Source: Chrysopilus asiliformis (taxonomy: Eukaryota; Arthropoda; Insecta; Diptera; Rhagionidae). Taken from it: a DNA stretch of 64,000 bases. Shown here in pieces: positions 35,022-46,598 of the stretch. Both the position numbers and the translations under genes were made by a program. The stretch covers positions 72,989,445-73,053,444 of the forward strand of contig OZ035960.1 of the NCBI GenBank assembly GCA_964034945.1, in the 5' to 3' direction. The notes below the pieces were generated by a model. It was given only the letters and a program-made list of their open reading frames with translations. It searched no databases and was not told the DNA's origin. The stretch's first letter is position 1; every line of letters begins with the position of its first letter.

Positions 35022-37537
35022 GTCTGTCTGTTTGTCTGTCTGTTTGTCTGTCTGTTTGTCTGTCTGTTTGTCTGTCTGTTTGTCTGTCTGTTTGTCTGTC
35101 TGTTTGTCTGTCTGTTTGTCTGTCTGTTTGTCTGTCTGTTTGTCTGTCTGTTTGTCTGTCTGTTTGTCTGTCTGTTTGTCTGTCTGTTTGTCTGTCTGTT
35201 TGTCTGTCTGTTTGTCTGTCTGTTTGTCTGTCTGTTTATCTGTCTGTTTCTATGTCTGTTTGTCTGTCTGTCTGTTTGTCTGTCTGTTTGTCTGTCTGTT
35301 TGTCTGTCTGTTTGTCTCTGTGTTTGTCTGTCTGTTTGTCTGTCTGTTTGTCTGTCTGTTTGTCTGTCTGTTTGTCTGTCTGTTTGTCTGTCTGTTTGTC
35401 TGTCTGTTTGTCTGTCTGTTTGTCTGTCTGTTTGTCTGTCTGTTTGTCTGTCTGTTTGTCTGTCTGTTTGTCTGTCTGTTTGTCTGTCTGTTTGTCTGTC
35501 TGTTTGTCTGTCTGTTTGTCTGTCTGTTTGTCTGTCTGTTTGTCTGTCTGTTTGTCTGTCTGTTTGTCTGTCTGTTTGTCTGTCTGTTTGTCTGTCTGTT
35601 TGTCTGTCTGTTTGTCTGTCTGTTTGTCTGTCTGTTTGTCTGTCTGTTTGTCTGTCTGTTTGTCTGTCTGTTTGTCTGTCTGTTTGTCTGTCTGTTTGTC
35701 TGTCTGTTTGTCTGTCTGTTTGTCTGTCTGTTTGTCTGTCTGTTTGTCTGTCTGTTTGTCTGTCTGTTTGTCTGTCTGTTTGTCTGTCTGTTTGTCTGTC
35801 TGTTTGTCTGTCTGTTTGTCTGTCTGTTTGTCTGTCTGTTTGTCTGTCTGTTTGTCTGTCTGTTTGTCTGTCTGTTTGTCTGTCTGTTTGTCTGTCTGTT
35901 TGTCTGTCTGTTTGTCTGTCTGTTTGTCTGTCTGTTTGTCTGTCTGTTTGTCTGTCTGTTTGTCTGTCTGTTTGTCTGTCTGTTTGTCTGTCTGTTTGTC
36001 TGTCTGTTTGTCTGTCTGTTTGTCTGTCTGTTTGTCTGTCTGTTTGTCTGTCTGTTTGTCTGTCTGTTTGTCTGTCTGTTTGTCTGTCTGTTTGTCTGTC
36101 TGTTTGTCTGTCTGTTTGTCTGTCTGTTTGTCTGTCTGTTTGTCTGTCTGTTTGTCTGTCTGTTTGTCTGTCTGTTTGTCTGTCTGTTTGTCTGTCTGTT
36201 TGTCTGTCTGTTTGTCTGTCTGTTTATCTGTCTGTTTCTATGTCTGTTTGTCTGTCTGTTTGTCTGTCTGTTTGTCTGTCTGTTTGTCTGTCTGTTTGTC
36301 TGTCTGTTTGTCTGTCTGTTTGTCTGTCTGTTTGTCTGTCTGTTTGTCTGTCTGTTTGTCTGTCTGTTTGTCTGTCTGTTTGTCTGTCTGTTTGTCTGTC
36401 TGTTTGTCTGTCTGTTTGTCTGTCTGTTTGTCTGTCTGTTTGTCTGTGTGTTTGTCTGTCTGTTTGTCTGTCTGTTTGTCTGTCTGTTTGTCTGTCTGTT
36501 TGTCTGTCTGTTTGTCTGTCTGTTTGTCTGTCTGTTTGTCTGTCTGTTTGTCTGTCTGTTTGTCTGTCTGTTTGTCTGTCTGTTTGTCTGTCTGTTTGTC
36601 TGTCTGTTTGTCTGTCTGTTTGTCTGTCTGTTTGTCTGTCTGTTTGTCTGTCTGTTTGTCTGTCTGTTTGTCTGTCTGTTTGTCTGTCTGTTTGTCTGTC
36701 TGTTTGTCTGTCTGTTTGTCTGTCTGTTTGTCTGTCTGTTTGTCTGTCTGTTTGTTTGTCTGTTTGTCTGTCTGTTTGTCTGTCTGTTTGTCTGTCTGTT
36801 TGTCTGTCTGTTTGTCTGTCTGTTTGTCTGTCTGTTTGTCTGTCTGTTTGTCTGTCTGTTTGTCTGTCTGTTTGTCTGTCTGTTTGTCTGTCTGTTTGTC
36901 TGTCTGTTTGTCTGTCTGTTTGTCTGTCTGTTTGTCTGTCTGTTTGTCTGTCTGTTTGTCTGTCTGTTTGTCTGTCTGTTTGTCTGTCTGTTTGTCTGTC
37001 TGTTTGTCTGTCTGTTTGTCTGTCTGTTTGTCTGTCTGTTTGTCTGTCTGTTTGTCTGTCTGTTTGTCTGTCTGTTTGTCTGTCTGTTTGTCTGTCTGTT
37101 TGTCTGTCTGTTTGTCTGTCTGTTTGTCTGTCTGTTTGTCTGTCTGTTTGTCTGTCTGTTTGTCTGTCTGTTTGTCTGTCTGTTTGTCTGTCTGTTTGTC
37201 TGTCTGTTTGTCTGTCTGTTTGTCTGTATGTTTGTCTGTCTGTTTGTCTGTCTGTTTGTCTGTCTGTTTGTCTGTCTGTTTGTCTGTCTGTTTGTCTGTC
37301 TGTTTGTCTGTCTGTTTGTCTGTTTGTTTGTCTGTCTGTTTGTCTGTCTGTTTGTCTGTCTGTTTGTCTGTCTGTTTGTCTGTCTGTTTGTCTGTCTGTT
37401 TGTCTGTCTGTTTGTCTGTCTGTTTGTCTGTCTGTTTGTCTGTCTGTTTGTCTGTCTGTTTGTCTGTCTGTTTGTCTGTCTGTTTGTCTGTCTGTTTGTC
37501 TGTCTGTTTGTCTGCTGTTTGTCTGTCTGTTTGTCTG
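35022..37537 (+). repeat. Giant 12-bp tandem array (TGTCTGTCTGTT)n
   Basis: About 2.5 kb, roughly 209 units, with very few variants (near 35238, 35250, 35268, 35317, 36226, 36238, 36447, 36754, 37227, 37324). All three forward frames stay open because the unit contains no stop, giving false 800-codon frames of Cys-Leu-Phe/Ser-Val. The left flank ('accttgctttcgtatttgct') is the head of an R1 element. Confidence 0.95.
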
Positions 37538-38029
37538 GGGTGCGTTCCTTTATTAACCGTGGTTAACCGCGGTAAACAGAAATGCGTTCTTAAATGCCTA
37601 CGGTTAACGCTCAGTAAACTTTACTGCCGTTCCTAAATGCCAAAGTTAAGCTGTCAAAGTTACTTTTCTCAACTCTGCTCGAGAGCTGAGTTGGAGAAAG
37701 TTAACTTTAATTGTAATTAAAGAACGCGATAAAGTTAACCGAGACGGTTACAACTGTCAATCAACTGTCAATTCGTCTCATAGTTTCGAATGAGTTTTGT
37801 GCAGGATAATAGTGGATTTTATTCCGCAACTCCCAAAAAGATTGCTTTGATCATTTGTTGGTCCGACATATTTTTAATGTATTGTTGTGCACATCACTGC
37901 TGACAAAGTCAACCAAATCGCGTTCTTTTAATCAGAGTTAACGTCGGTAAAATTTCAACTTTGGCAATCAGCTGTTCTAACTTTGACAAATTCAACCTTT
38001 ACTTTACTCAGGAATAAAGGAACGCACCC
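37538..38029. mobile_element. PIF/Harbinger-like MITE in the 12-bp array
   Basis: TIRs GGGTGCGTTCCTTTATT and complement, 492 bp, with CTG at 37535-37537 and 38030-38032 as a 3-bp duplication. The last ~34 bp of the array continue on its right. The interior repeats GTTAAC-type palindromes; non-coding. Confidence 0.75.
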
Positions 38030-38032
38030 CTG

Positions 38033-39087
38033 TCTGTTTGTCTGTCTGTTTGTTTGTCTGTCTGCACAAACGATCTCAAAAACCCGCCTAACGATTTTCA
38101 CGAAACTTGGTGGTTAGGGATTTTCGGGGACAAGAAATCGATCTAGATAGGTCTCACCCCTGAGAAAATTCCCCTTCGATATCCCTCGCCTGTTATCTTC
38201 GAATTGAGTGGTCCGATTTTAATGAAACTTTACAGTATTACTGAGGGGGCTGAGGGCTTCCAATTTTCCCACTACAAACCTGAGTTTTCCCTCCCCTCGA
38301 TACCCCTCGCCTGGTATCTTCGAATTGGGTGGACCGATCTTAATGAAAGTTTACAGTATCACTAAGGGGGCTAGGGGCTTTCGATTTCTCCACTACAAAC
38401 CTGACTTTTCCCTCCCCTCGATACCCCTCGCCTGGTGTCTTCGAATTGGGTGGACCGATCTTAATGAAAGTTTACAGTATCACTAAGGGGGCTAAGGGGT
38501 TTCGATTTTTCCACTACAAACCTGACTTTTCCCTCCCCTCGATACCCCTCGCCTGTTATCTTCGAATTGGGTGGTCCGATCTTAATGAAACTTTACAGTA
38601 TTACTAAGGGGGCTAAGGGGTTTCGATTTTTCCACTACAAACCTGACTTTTCCCTCCCCTCGACACCCCCCGCCTGGTATCTTCGAATTGGGTGGTCCGA
38701 TCTTAATGAAACTTTACAGTATTACTAAGGGGGCTAGAGGCTTTAGATTTTTCCACTACAAACCTGACTTTTCCCTCCCCGCGATACCCCTCGCCTGGTA
38801 TCTTCGAATTGGGTGATCCTATCTTAATGAAACTTTACAGTATTACTAAGGGGGTTAAGGGCTTTCGATTTTTTCACTACAAACCTGACTTTTCCCTCTC
38901 CTCGATAACCCTCACCTGGTGTCTCAAAACAACGTTTCAAAAATCGGTAACAGCGATTACTCAATAACCACTCAACCGATTTCTATGACATTTTGTTCTC
39001 GCGCGTTAATTTTAGTTCTAGCTTTCTAGGTCGGGAATTTAAAAAGAGGTGAGACGACTTTGAGGTGCGCGAGCATGGCTCGGTTTT
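38033..39087 (+). mobile_element. R2 Helitron-like element with ~6 tandem units
   Basis: The head 'tctgcacaaacgatctc' follows the TGTC array directly. About six ~120-bp units then repeat 'cctgacttttccctccc', 'cgatacccctcgcctggta' and 'gatcttaatgaaactttaca'. The tail has 'ttctaggtcgggaattta', and the 3' end has a weakened hairpin ('gcgagcatggctcgg') then CCTGG. Its normal TCCTATAATATAATACGAGG start is replaced by the array. Confidence 0.7.
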
Positions 39088-39735
39088 CCTGGTATCCTAT
39101 AATATAATACGAGGAATGTCTGTCTGTCTGCACAAACGATCTCGAAAACCCGCCTAACGATTTTCACGAAACTTCGGGGTTAGGGATTTTCGGGGACAAG
39201 AAATCGATCTAGATAGGTCTCACCCATGAGGAAATTCCTCTTCGATACCCCTCGCCTGTTATCTTCGAATTGGGTGGTCCGATCTTAATGAAACTTTACA
39301 GTATTACTAAGGGGGCTAGGGGCTTTCGATTTCTCCACTACAAACCTGACTTTTCCCTCTCCTCGATACCCCTCGCCTGGTATCTTCGAACTGGGTGGTC
39401 CGATCTTAATGAAACTATACAGTATTACTAAGGGGGCTAAGGGCTTTGGATTTTCCCACTACAAACCTGACTTTTCCCTCCCCTCGATAACCCTCACCTG
39501 GTGTCTCAAAAGGTTACAAAAATCGGTGACAGCGATTACTCAATAATCACTCAACCGATTTCTATGAAATTTTGTTGTCGCGCGTTAGTTTTAGTTCTAG
39601 CTTTCTAGGTCGGGAATTTAAAAACTCTGGAAAAGCTCTGTAAAGATAATGTGAATTTAGTTTTTCCCCAAAAACCAGCAAAAGTAGGATTTTGAGCTCG
39701 CCGAGCATGGCTCGGCCGAGCATGGCTTCCTGGTA
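39088..39735 (+). mobile_element. R2 Helitron-like element, abnormal 3' end
   Basis: Starts TCCTATAATATAATACGAGG and carries two tandem units. At its end the hairpin CCGAGCATGGCTCGG (39701-39715) is followed by a second, half-deleted copy before CCTGG. The preceding R2 element ends 2 bp upstream of its start. Confidence 0.7.
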
Positions 39736-39736
39736 C

Positions 39737-40022
39737 TAAAAATTTAATAGAAGAAGAAATTAAAACTATCAGAGTAAAAATTAAGTCGATCATACCTAAA
39801 ATAAATAGGAAGAAAAGAGGTTTATTAAATTTTGTAGGATTAGCTTCAAAATGGTTATTTGGTACAATGGACGATTACGACAGACAAGATATACTAGAAC
39901 ATTTAAATACACTTGAATATAATGACAGAAATGCTATTAGTACATTAAACCAACAATTTTCAATAAATTCACATTTTAACGAAACAATAAATATGATAAA
40001 AGAAGCAATAGATATGTTGTGA
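39737..40022 (+). pseudogene. Retroviral-type envelope (F-like) fragment, errantivirus-related
   Basis: An open frame without a start codon contains a furin-like RKKRG site followed by a hydrophobic segment and KWLFGTMDDYD. This arrangement matches the cleavage site and fusion peptide of Gypsy/errantivirus and baculovirus-F type envelope proteins. About 95 codons survive. The fragment is cut on the left by the R2 end and closes at TGA where the LINE begins. No gag, pol, LTR, signal peptide or membrane anchor is present, so it is a non-functional relic. Confidence 0.55.
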
Positions 40023-40222
40023 AGATGGCGGATTAGTTCAGTTCTCTCTCTGGTGTGCTCTGTAGTTTGCAAGAAATTCCGTTGTTTTGGTGTGCGCATT
40101 TTTTTTATCAAAATAGTCGGAAAAGTTTACTTGGGTGGTGATTAACACTCTGTTAATTAGTAAAACCTTCAGGAGGCCATATTAAGTGGGAAAACAATCA
40201 AAACTCTGGACTGCACTCAGCC

Positions 40223-41118
40223 ATGAACGATCATCTGGATAAAGGGGCGTCAGGTGAAACGGCGGGCAAGCGTCCTCGCAGCTCATCGCTTCTGGATTAC
40301 GAATTTTCGAGAGATATAAAACGAAAAAATTCAACCTCCGACATTGAAAAATTAAATCAAAGTTCTTCCCTTGAGACGTCGTTCGCCAGATTGTTTGCTA
40401 AAATGAACGAAATTTCTGGAAATAAGAAGACATTTAATGATCGATTTACACCGCTATAGGGAAAAGTTGATGCCTTCTCGCTCAAAATGTCAACATTGTC
40501 ATTTCAGATAGAAAGTGTCAAAACGGCGTTTAATTCATTTAAAGGCCATGTGAATGAAAAGGTCGACGCTTTAGAGAAACGTGTTGCCGGGTGTGAGAAG
40601 AATAGTACAATAACAGATCCGAATGTTATCTCACTCAAGGAACTCTCGCGATTAACGGAAGTTATCATCTACAATATCCCGTTCAAAGCAGGTGAGAATC
40701 TTTATACGATCCTGGAATCTATCTCAAAAGTAATTGGTTTCCGAAATACTGATGATTATGTCATCTTTCGCATGAGTAAAAAAGCCGCCACCGTTGACTC
40801 ACTACCGATTTTTCTCCGACTATCATCGAATTTCCAACGGAATATGTTTATGTCAAAATATTTGTCACATCGGACATTGTCCCTTTCGGACGTACAATTA
40901 GCCTGCGCTCACAATCAGAGGATTTTCATTTATGATAATCTGACTTCAACTGCACACGAATTATTGAAATCCGCACAAATCCTTCGCAAAAAAACGTTAT
41001 CTACAAGTGCTTCTCCAACAACAACAAAATTTTTGTCATTTCGAAGATGGGTGGAAACCGGATTGAGATCAGTACCATTGATCAGCTGAAGGCGATTGCG
41101 TCAAATATTACAGTTTAA
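40223..41118 (+). pseudogene. Non-LTR retrotransposon ORF1
   Basis: Begins MNDHLDKGASGETAGKRPRS. An in-frame TAG at 40457-40459 splits it, and the same frame continues through a likely coiled coil (about 40490-40610) and a folded domain ('ELSRLTEVIIYNIPF'). That domain resembles the baculovirus-FP-like/L1-type ORF1 proteins of insect LINEs. Near 41025-41040 a one-base shift moves to a frame ending QLKAIASNITV at 41118. ORF1 proteins bind LINE RNA. No zinc knuckles are seen, which argues against classic Jockey. The 5' UTR probably covers 40022-40222. Confidence 0.7.
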
Positions 41119-42466
41119 TACTAGTTAGCAGAGACATCATGAGAGCTGGAGCTAAACAATTTATGATGGATGAATTTATAAAATTGAACATTAATATTTA
41201 TATAAATTACTTAGTTGTAAGTTTCTTTAAAATTAATATATTGAATTCTGAATTAATTAGTTTAAGATTTTCCTTCTATTTGCGCTATTTACACCAAATG
41301 GAAATTGTTTTGTAGTGAGACATTTTATAATAACAAAGCCATTACTTCTGATGTGCGTCGTAACTTTGAATTCACTTATTTAGCACCTTTTCATTATTAT
41401 TATTATTATAATCAGTTATATTTCGCTTATATCGAATTTAAAATGCATTCCGTTCTGGGCTTTATGGGTTGTCTGGCGGCTCAAGTATGGGAGACCATCT
41501 AAATTTTGAAGATGTGGACGAGGAGAGAGACTGTTCTTTTTATAGCAAATGTTTTAGAAGTACACCTTCTAAAGGCAAAGCAGGTCTAAATATTGCACAT
41601 GTTAATGCTTGGAGCATACCTAGACATATTGATCAAATCAAGGATCAGATTTACCGTCATAATTTTGATTTATTTGCAATTTCGGAAATTTTTCTGACCA
41701 GTTCTACGCCTAGAATAAAATATAATGTCAAAATGTATAACATATTTCGTAAAGACAGGGAGCATGCGCCGAAAAAACGTGGAGGTGGAGTTGCACTGTA
41801 TGTTCGCAAAGGTATAAAATGCGAAATTGTGGTCCAGTCGGATATTGATTGTGCTCCATTGGAATACCTTGCAGCGATGATAACTTTGTGTTGTTTGAAA
41901 TTTTTAATTGTTGTAACATACTATCCACCGCCTGTACGGGATCTAGTACAGATTGAAAATATGGGGGAGACTTTTCGTTCATTGATGCAGACTTATGACA
42001 ATTGTATATTTGTGGGAGATTTGAATATCAATCTTCTTTCGGATAGTATAATCAGTTGCGAATTCAAGGACTTTATTCATTCGTCTGCGAATTTCTTTCT
42101 ACCAAGGAATGCTACTCGTATCATAAGTCTGCTTGATTACTTCATCGTTCCATCAAATTTGAAAAGTAGTGTGATCAATTACGGTCAGTATAAAGCAATT
42201 GCAGGCCATGATGTAATTTTCGTTAATTTTAATTTTCGACCCAACTACCATATTATACTCTGCAGGAGCAACTGCATAAACTAGACAGCAAAGCTTTGTC
42301 TCAGAATGCTCATTTGATTCCTTGGCATAGCTTAGACCATATACCAGATATAAATGGTAAATTAGACCTTTTTAATGATTTCATTCAACAACTTTATGAT
42401 ATCCATGTACCGATTGTTAGAACTTTCAAGCCGCCACCCTCTGTTCCATGGTTTAGTGAACATATA

Positions 42467-43745
42467 CAGGGTGCGCCATCTATTCCTCCGGTATGAGAAT
42501 GTTGAATAACTTTTGAAAGAAACAATAGATTGCAAAAAATGGTGTTTTTTTATTTAGTTCAATCCTTTACAATTTATGTGGACTACTTTTTGAAAACAAC
42601 ATCGATCAAATGACCACCTTTATTGGCCACCGCAAACTGTGCTCTTTTTCGGGCATTTTCCATCACTTCTTCGAGCATCTCCGTCGGTATGGAAGCTATT
42701 TCGGCACGAATATTGGTCTTGAGCTCGTCAATGGTCTTCGGGTTGCTGGCGTAAACTTTACTCTTCAAATAACCCCACAAAAAGAAGTCTGGGGGGGTTA
42801 AATCAGGGGATCTTGGTGGCCAGTCAATATCGCCTCTTTTCGATATCACACGTCTAGGGAATTTTTGTTGCAAAAACCGTATTGTTTGGTCCGCTGTGTG
42901 GCATGGCGCCCCGTCTTGCTGAAACCAGAAGTCAGTCAGACCTTTTTCACGCATTTTCGGACACACAAAATGTGCCAACATCCACCGATATCGATTACCA
43001 TTAACTGTTTCACCTTCATTGAAGAAAAATGGCCCAATGATGGTTTTTGCGCACACGCCGGCCCAAACAGTCACTTTTCGATCATGCAATGGTATTTCAT
43101 GAATCTCGTGAGGATTTTCTGTCGCCCAAATGCGGCAATTTTGTTTATTAACACCGCCAGAGAGAGTGAAATGTGCCTCGTCGGTCATTAAAACTTGCAT
43201 CCAAAAGTCCGGCATGGTTTCCAACATTCGGCCGACTAATTTGCCGTATTCTATACGACGCGACTTGTCTGTTGCCAATATTCTTTGAGTTAGTTGTATT
43301 TTGTAAGGAAAATGCGCCGCAACGTGGTTCCACTCATTTTCAACCGCTGAGTTCGGTGGCGATACGAGACATTTGGGTCCTCGGCAACACTCTCTCTCAC
43401 GGCTTCAATAATTTCATTGGAACGTCTTGGGCGTGGATGATTATAGGTTAGATTGCCTACTGTTCCGTGCTCAAAGAAATTTTTACCCAGCGCCCGAATT
43501 GTTTTGTCGGTAGGCGCTTTTTTGCCACGATATTTTGCACGATATGCACGTTGAGTTAGCACAATTGAACGACTATTTTCAATGTACATCGTCACTATTT
43601 CGGCGCGTTCTTTCGGTGTGAAGCGGTTCATGGTTAAAATTGTACTGGTTTGACGTTTCCAAAACGTGTCTAGGAAAGCAAATCGGTTGACAAATGGCGA
43701 AGTTATTGAATGTTTACATACCGGAGGAATAGATGGCGCACCCTG
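42467..43745 (-). mobile_element. mariner-type (DD41D) transposon
   Basis: 29-bp perfect TIRs start CAGGGTGCGCCATCTATTCC and TA duplications sit at 42465-42466 and 43746-43747. 1279 bp long, it contains one transposase gene on the minus strand. Confidence 0.9.
42583..43631 (-). pseudogene. mariner-family transposase, DD41D, one frameshift
   Basis: The N-terminal helix-turn-helix part starts MNRFTPKERAEIVTMYIENS (43631) and reaches LRRIF. A one-base loss near 43303 then shifts the frame, after which YKIQLTQRILATDKSRR continues to IDVVFKK at 42583. Catalytic residues visible: D in LMTDEAHF, D in FQQDGAPCH, and D in LTPPDFFLWG. I count 41 residues between the second and third Asp, hence DD41D. 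The enzyme would cut the TIRs and insert at TA. Apart from the frameshift I see no other lesion, so it is a recent loss or an assembly error. Confidence 0.85.
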
Positions 43746-44410
43746 TACATAAGCTTATTCAAGACAGATATGCCGCGTATGTTAGATGGGTCAAGCATCG
43801 CGATCCTTACGATAAAAATGTATACAAAACTCTACGAAACAAAGTGACAATTGAAGTTAAAAGAGCAAAACGAATTTATTACATGAAGACTCTTGATAAT
43901 AATATTCCTTACAAGAAGCTTTGGAAAAATATACGAGAGTGTGGTTTGAGTAAATCCCGTGATGATACAGCTGAATGTCACATTGAACCGGATGTGTTAA
44001 ATGATGTGTTTTTGGATCTTCCAAAAACTACTGTTGTATTGCCCTTACCTGGCCCTAATGATGTCCCCAATAGTAAATTTTCCTTCCAATTTTTAACTGA
44101 AGAGGAAGTCTTTAATTCATTTTACTGCATCAAATCTAATGCACTGGGATATGATGACATTCCATTGACGTTTTACAAGCTTCTTTTACCTATTATAGTG
44201 CTTTCGATTACAAACATCTTCAATCATATCATAATGACATTTACTTATCCCTCCTCCTGGAAATACTCAATTGTCACACCTATTCCCAAAATCAGTTATC
44301 CAACTGATGCTAAAGATTTTCGTTCGATCAGTATTCAAAAATGCCTTTCCAAAGTATTTGAATTTCCTTTAAAAAGCCAAATTAATTCTTACTTGGAGAA
44401 TAACAATCTA

Positions 44411-44503
44411 TTGAACGTTAATTTTAGTTCTAGCTTTCTAGGTCGGGAATTTAAAAAGAGGTGAGACGACTTTGAGGTGGGCGAGCATGGCTCGGTTTTC
44501 CTG
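44411..44503 (+). mobile_element. R2 3' tail only
   Basis: 'ttctaggtcgggaattta' to the 3' hairpin and CCTGG, fused directly to LINE sequence at 44410. Its junction base context 'gttaattttag' also occurs in the complete R2 tail, a microhomology. Confidence 0.7.
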
Positions 44504-45017
44504 GTATCCTATAATATAATACGAGGAATGTCTGTCTGTCTGCACAAACGATCTCGAAAACCCGACTAACGATTTTCACGAAACTTCGGGGTTAGGGATT
44601 TTCGGGGACAAGAAATCGATCTAGATAGGTCTCACCCCTGAGAAAATTCCTCTTCGATACCCCTCGCCTGTTATCTTCGAATTGGGTGGTCCGATCTTAA
44701 TAAAACTTTACAGTATTACTAAGGGGGCTAGGGGCTTTGGATTTTCCCACTACAAACCTGACTTTTCCCTCCCCTCGATAACCCTCACCTGGTGTCTCAA
44801 AAGGTTGCAAAAATCGGTGACAGCGATTACTCAATACTCACTCAACCGATTTCTATGAAATTTTGTTGTCGCGCGTTAGTTTTAGTTCTAGCTTTCTAGG
44901 TCGGGAATTTAAAAACTCTGGAAAAGCTCTGTAAATATAATGTGAATTTAGTTTTCCCCCAAAAATCAGCAAAAGTAGGATTTTGAGCTCGCCGAGCATG
45001 GCTCGGTCTTCCTGGTA
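44504..45017 (+). mobile_element. R2 Helitron-like element, short
   Basis: TCCTATAATATAATACGAGG start, one tandem unit, 3' hairpin CCGAGCATGGCTCGG, then CCTGG before TA. Confidence 0.75.
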
Positions 45018-46147
45018 CTTTAATTAAAAAATGCTGAAAATTTTTAGTTCTGGTACTTTATTACTTGATGTGAGTCGAGTTTTATTTTGTTTCGGCAAGT
45101 TCTAACGTTGTTTGTGGAAGGAAGATTTTGTTATATTAAATTTACTGTGTATTTTATTGAAAAATATATTATTTTGTCAAGGTAAAAAAAAATCTTGTAA
45201 CGGAAGGAAGATTTAACTCTATGAAAATAACAGAATTTTACAAAAAACAAATCGTTCTACTGTAAAATTTATAATACTACTAAGATTCTGTCATTTAACT
45301 ATCTACTAAATCACGAAAAATGACTGATTTTTAGAAACGTCTGTATCCCAGACGAGTCACGTGCTATTATCCTCTTACCAATTATTAGAATTCCACACTT
45401 TTTTTCATCTCGAAAAAAGAAAACATTTCTAAAGAGGGTTATATTAGTCACATTCTTAGAAAAAATAATAAAGCTGATCCTTGTCAACTTTTTGACAAGT
45501 CAACTCGGGCCTGTAGCAGGCAGACGGAGTCCATTACATGACATCACATCCTCCAAATACCTATCTCAGGTCAACTTGTGCAGCTCCTTATGCACTACTA
45601 TACTTGTTGCATGTTTAATTTCTGAATTTCTCCCGCCAGAGGTTGAAACATTTTTTCTTTATATCATATACATTAACTAAGGGCTCCGCCCCGAACCGCT
45701 CCGCGATTCATCCTTGCCCCACCTCGAATCTGGTCTGTGGAATGACCATTCCAATGAAAAAAAACCACATCGAAATGCATTCTGTAGTTTAGGATAAGGA
45801 GGGCTGATTTCAGTCGGGCAAAAATTTCTTTGAGAGAAGACCTCTCTATTGGTCAAAACCATATCAAAATCCATTGAGTAGTTTAGGAGGCAGCAGAAGA
45901 GGCGATCACAGGAAGCGGAGTTGATTTTATTGGGAGAAAAAATTTCTTTATGGGTTGACTTCCCTAACGGTGAAAACTGGATCGAAATTCCTCTTATTCA
46001 TTTTTATATATAAAGATATAGGTCTTTATAAATACCGGTATTGTCTTCGCCAAAAGTGCCTAAACATGAATATTTACAATATGCAAGTGTAAAACGATGT
46101 TTTTACCCTGACCAAGGGTTTTGGGTCGTCACACACATTAGGGTTAA
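45018..46147. other. Unassigned, with a decayed repeat at 45690-46010
   Basis: 45700-46000 contains repeated phrases ('aaccatatcaaaatccattg', 'aaaatttcttt') like a degenerate dispersed repeat. The rest shows nothing recognisable. Confidence 0.35.
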
Positions 46148-46299
46148 AAAATGTATTAAAAAAGATAAAATGGTTTTTTGACGCTGTGTATCAGAAATAT
46201 AAACAAGATAAAAGCACAAAAAATAAAATATATATTTATCTCGCTTTTATTTGTGATACACAGTGCCCAAATAATATTTTTTTCTTTTAGTGATTTTTT
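46148..46299. repeat. Long hairpin P4, diverged relative of P1
   Basis: 'gacgctgtgtatcagaaata' and the inverted 'tgtgatacacagtgccc' share the P1 arm sequence; the right side carries 'cttttagtg'. Confidence 0.6.
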
Positions 46300-46598
46300 T
46301 GAAATAAAAGCTTTTAAAAAAATTAATTTTTTGTTTTAATTTAGCTTTTTTTTGTTCAGATTATTCTCAATTGCAAGGCTCTAAAACTGTTAAATGCAAG
46401 GCTGTTAAAGGCTAACATGCAGTAACAAGACTAGTAATCCGTCATATGCAAATGTTGTGGTTCGCCATTAATAAGATATTTTGAATATTTAACTTCGATT
46501 TTTTTTTTTAATTTGTTACCTACAGTTATATGGGACCTCAACAATATTCTCGGTGGACCCAATGCGGTGCGCGGCCGCAAGAATGACACCATCGGTTA

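Larger units (their letters stand above)
41469..44410 (+). pseudogene. Non-LTR retrotransposon ORF2 (endonuclease plus partial reverse transcriptase)
   Basis: The N-terminal APE-type endonuclease shows LNIAHVNAWSI, FDLFAISEIFL, CIFVGDLNIN, LLDYFIVPSNL and AGHDV (about 41585-42230). A frameshift near 42255 moves the reading to LHKLDSKALSQNAHL. The mariner at 42467-43745 interrupts it; across it, FSEHI joins HKLIQDRYAAYVRW cleanly. The reverse transcriptase then begins (ALGYDDIPLTFYKLL, WKYSIVTPIPK, DFRSISIQKCLSKVFE), but stops before the catalytic FADD region where an R2 tail starts at 44411. Nicking and target-primed reverse transcription would be its role; this copy is dead. Confidence 0.8.

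Noticed and set aside
35004..37636. Three overlapping ~800-codon open frames of Cys-Leu-Ser/Phe-Val repeats
   Set aside because: They are an inevitable result of a 12-bp unit without stop codons in any forward frame; no start context, domain or composition supports a protein.
39875..40111. Minus-strand open frame with hydrophobic segments
   Set aside because: Shadow of the env-like fragment on the plus strand and the LINE 5' region.
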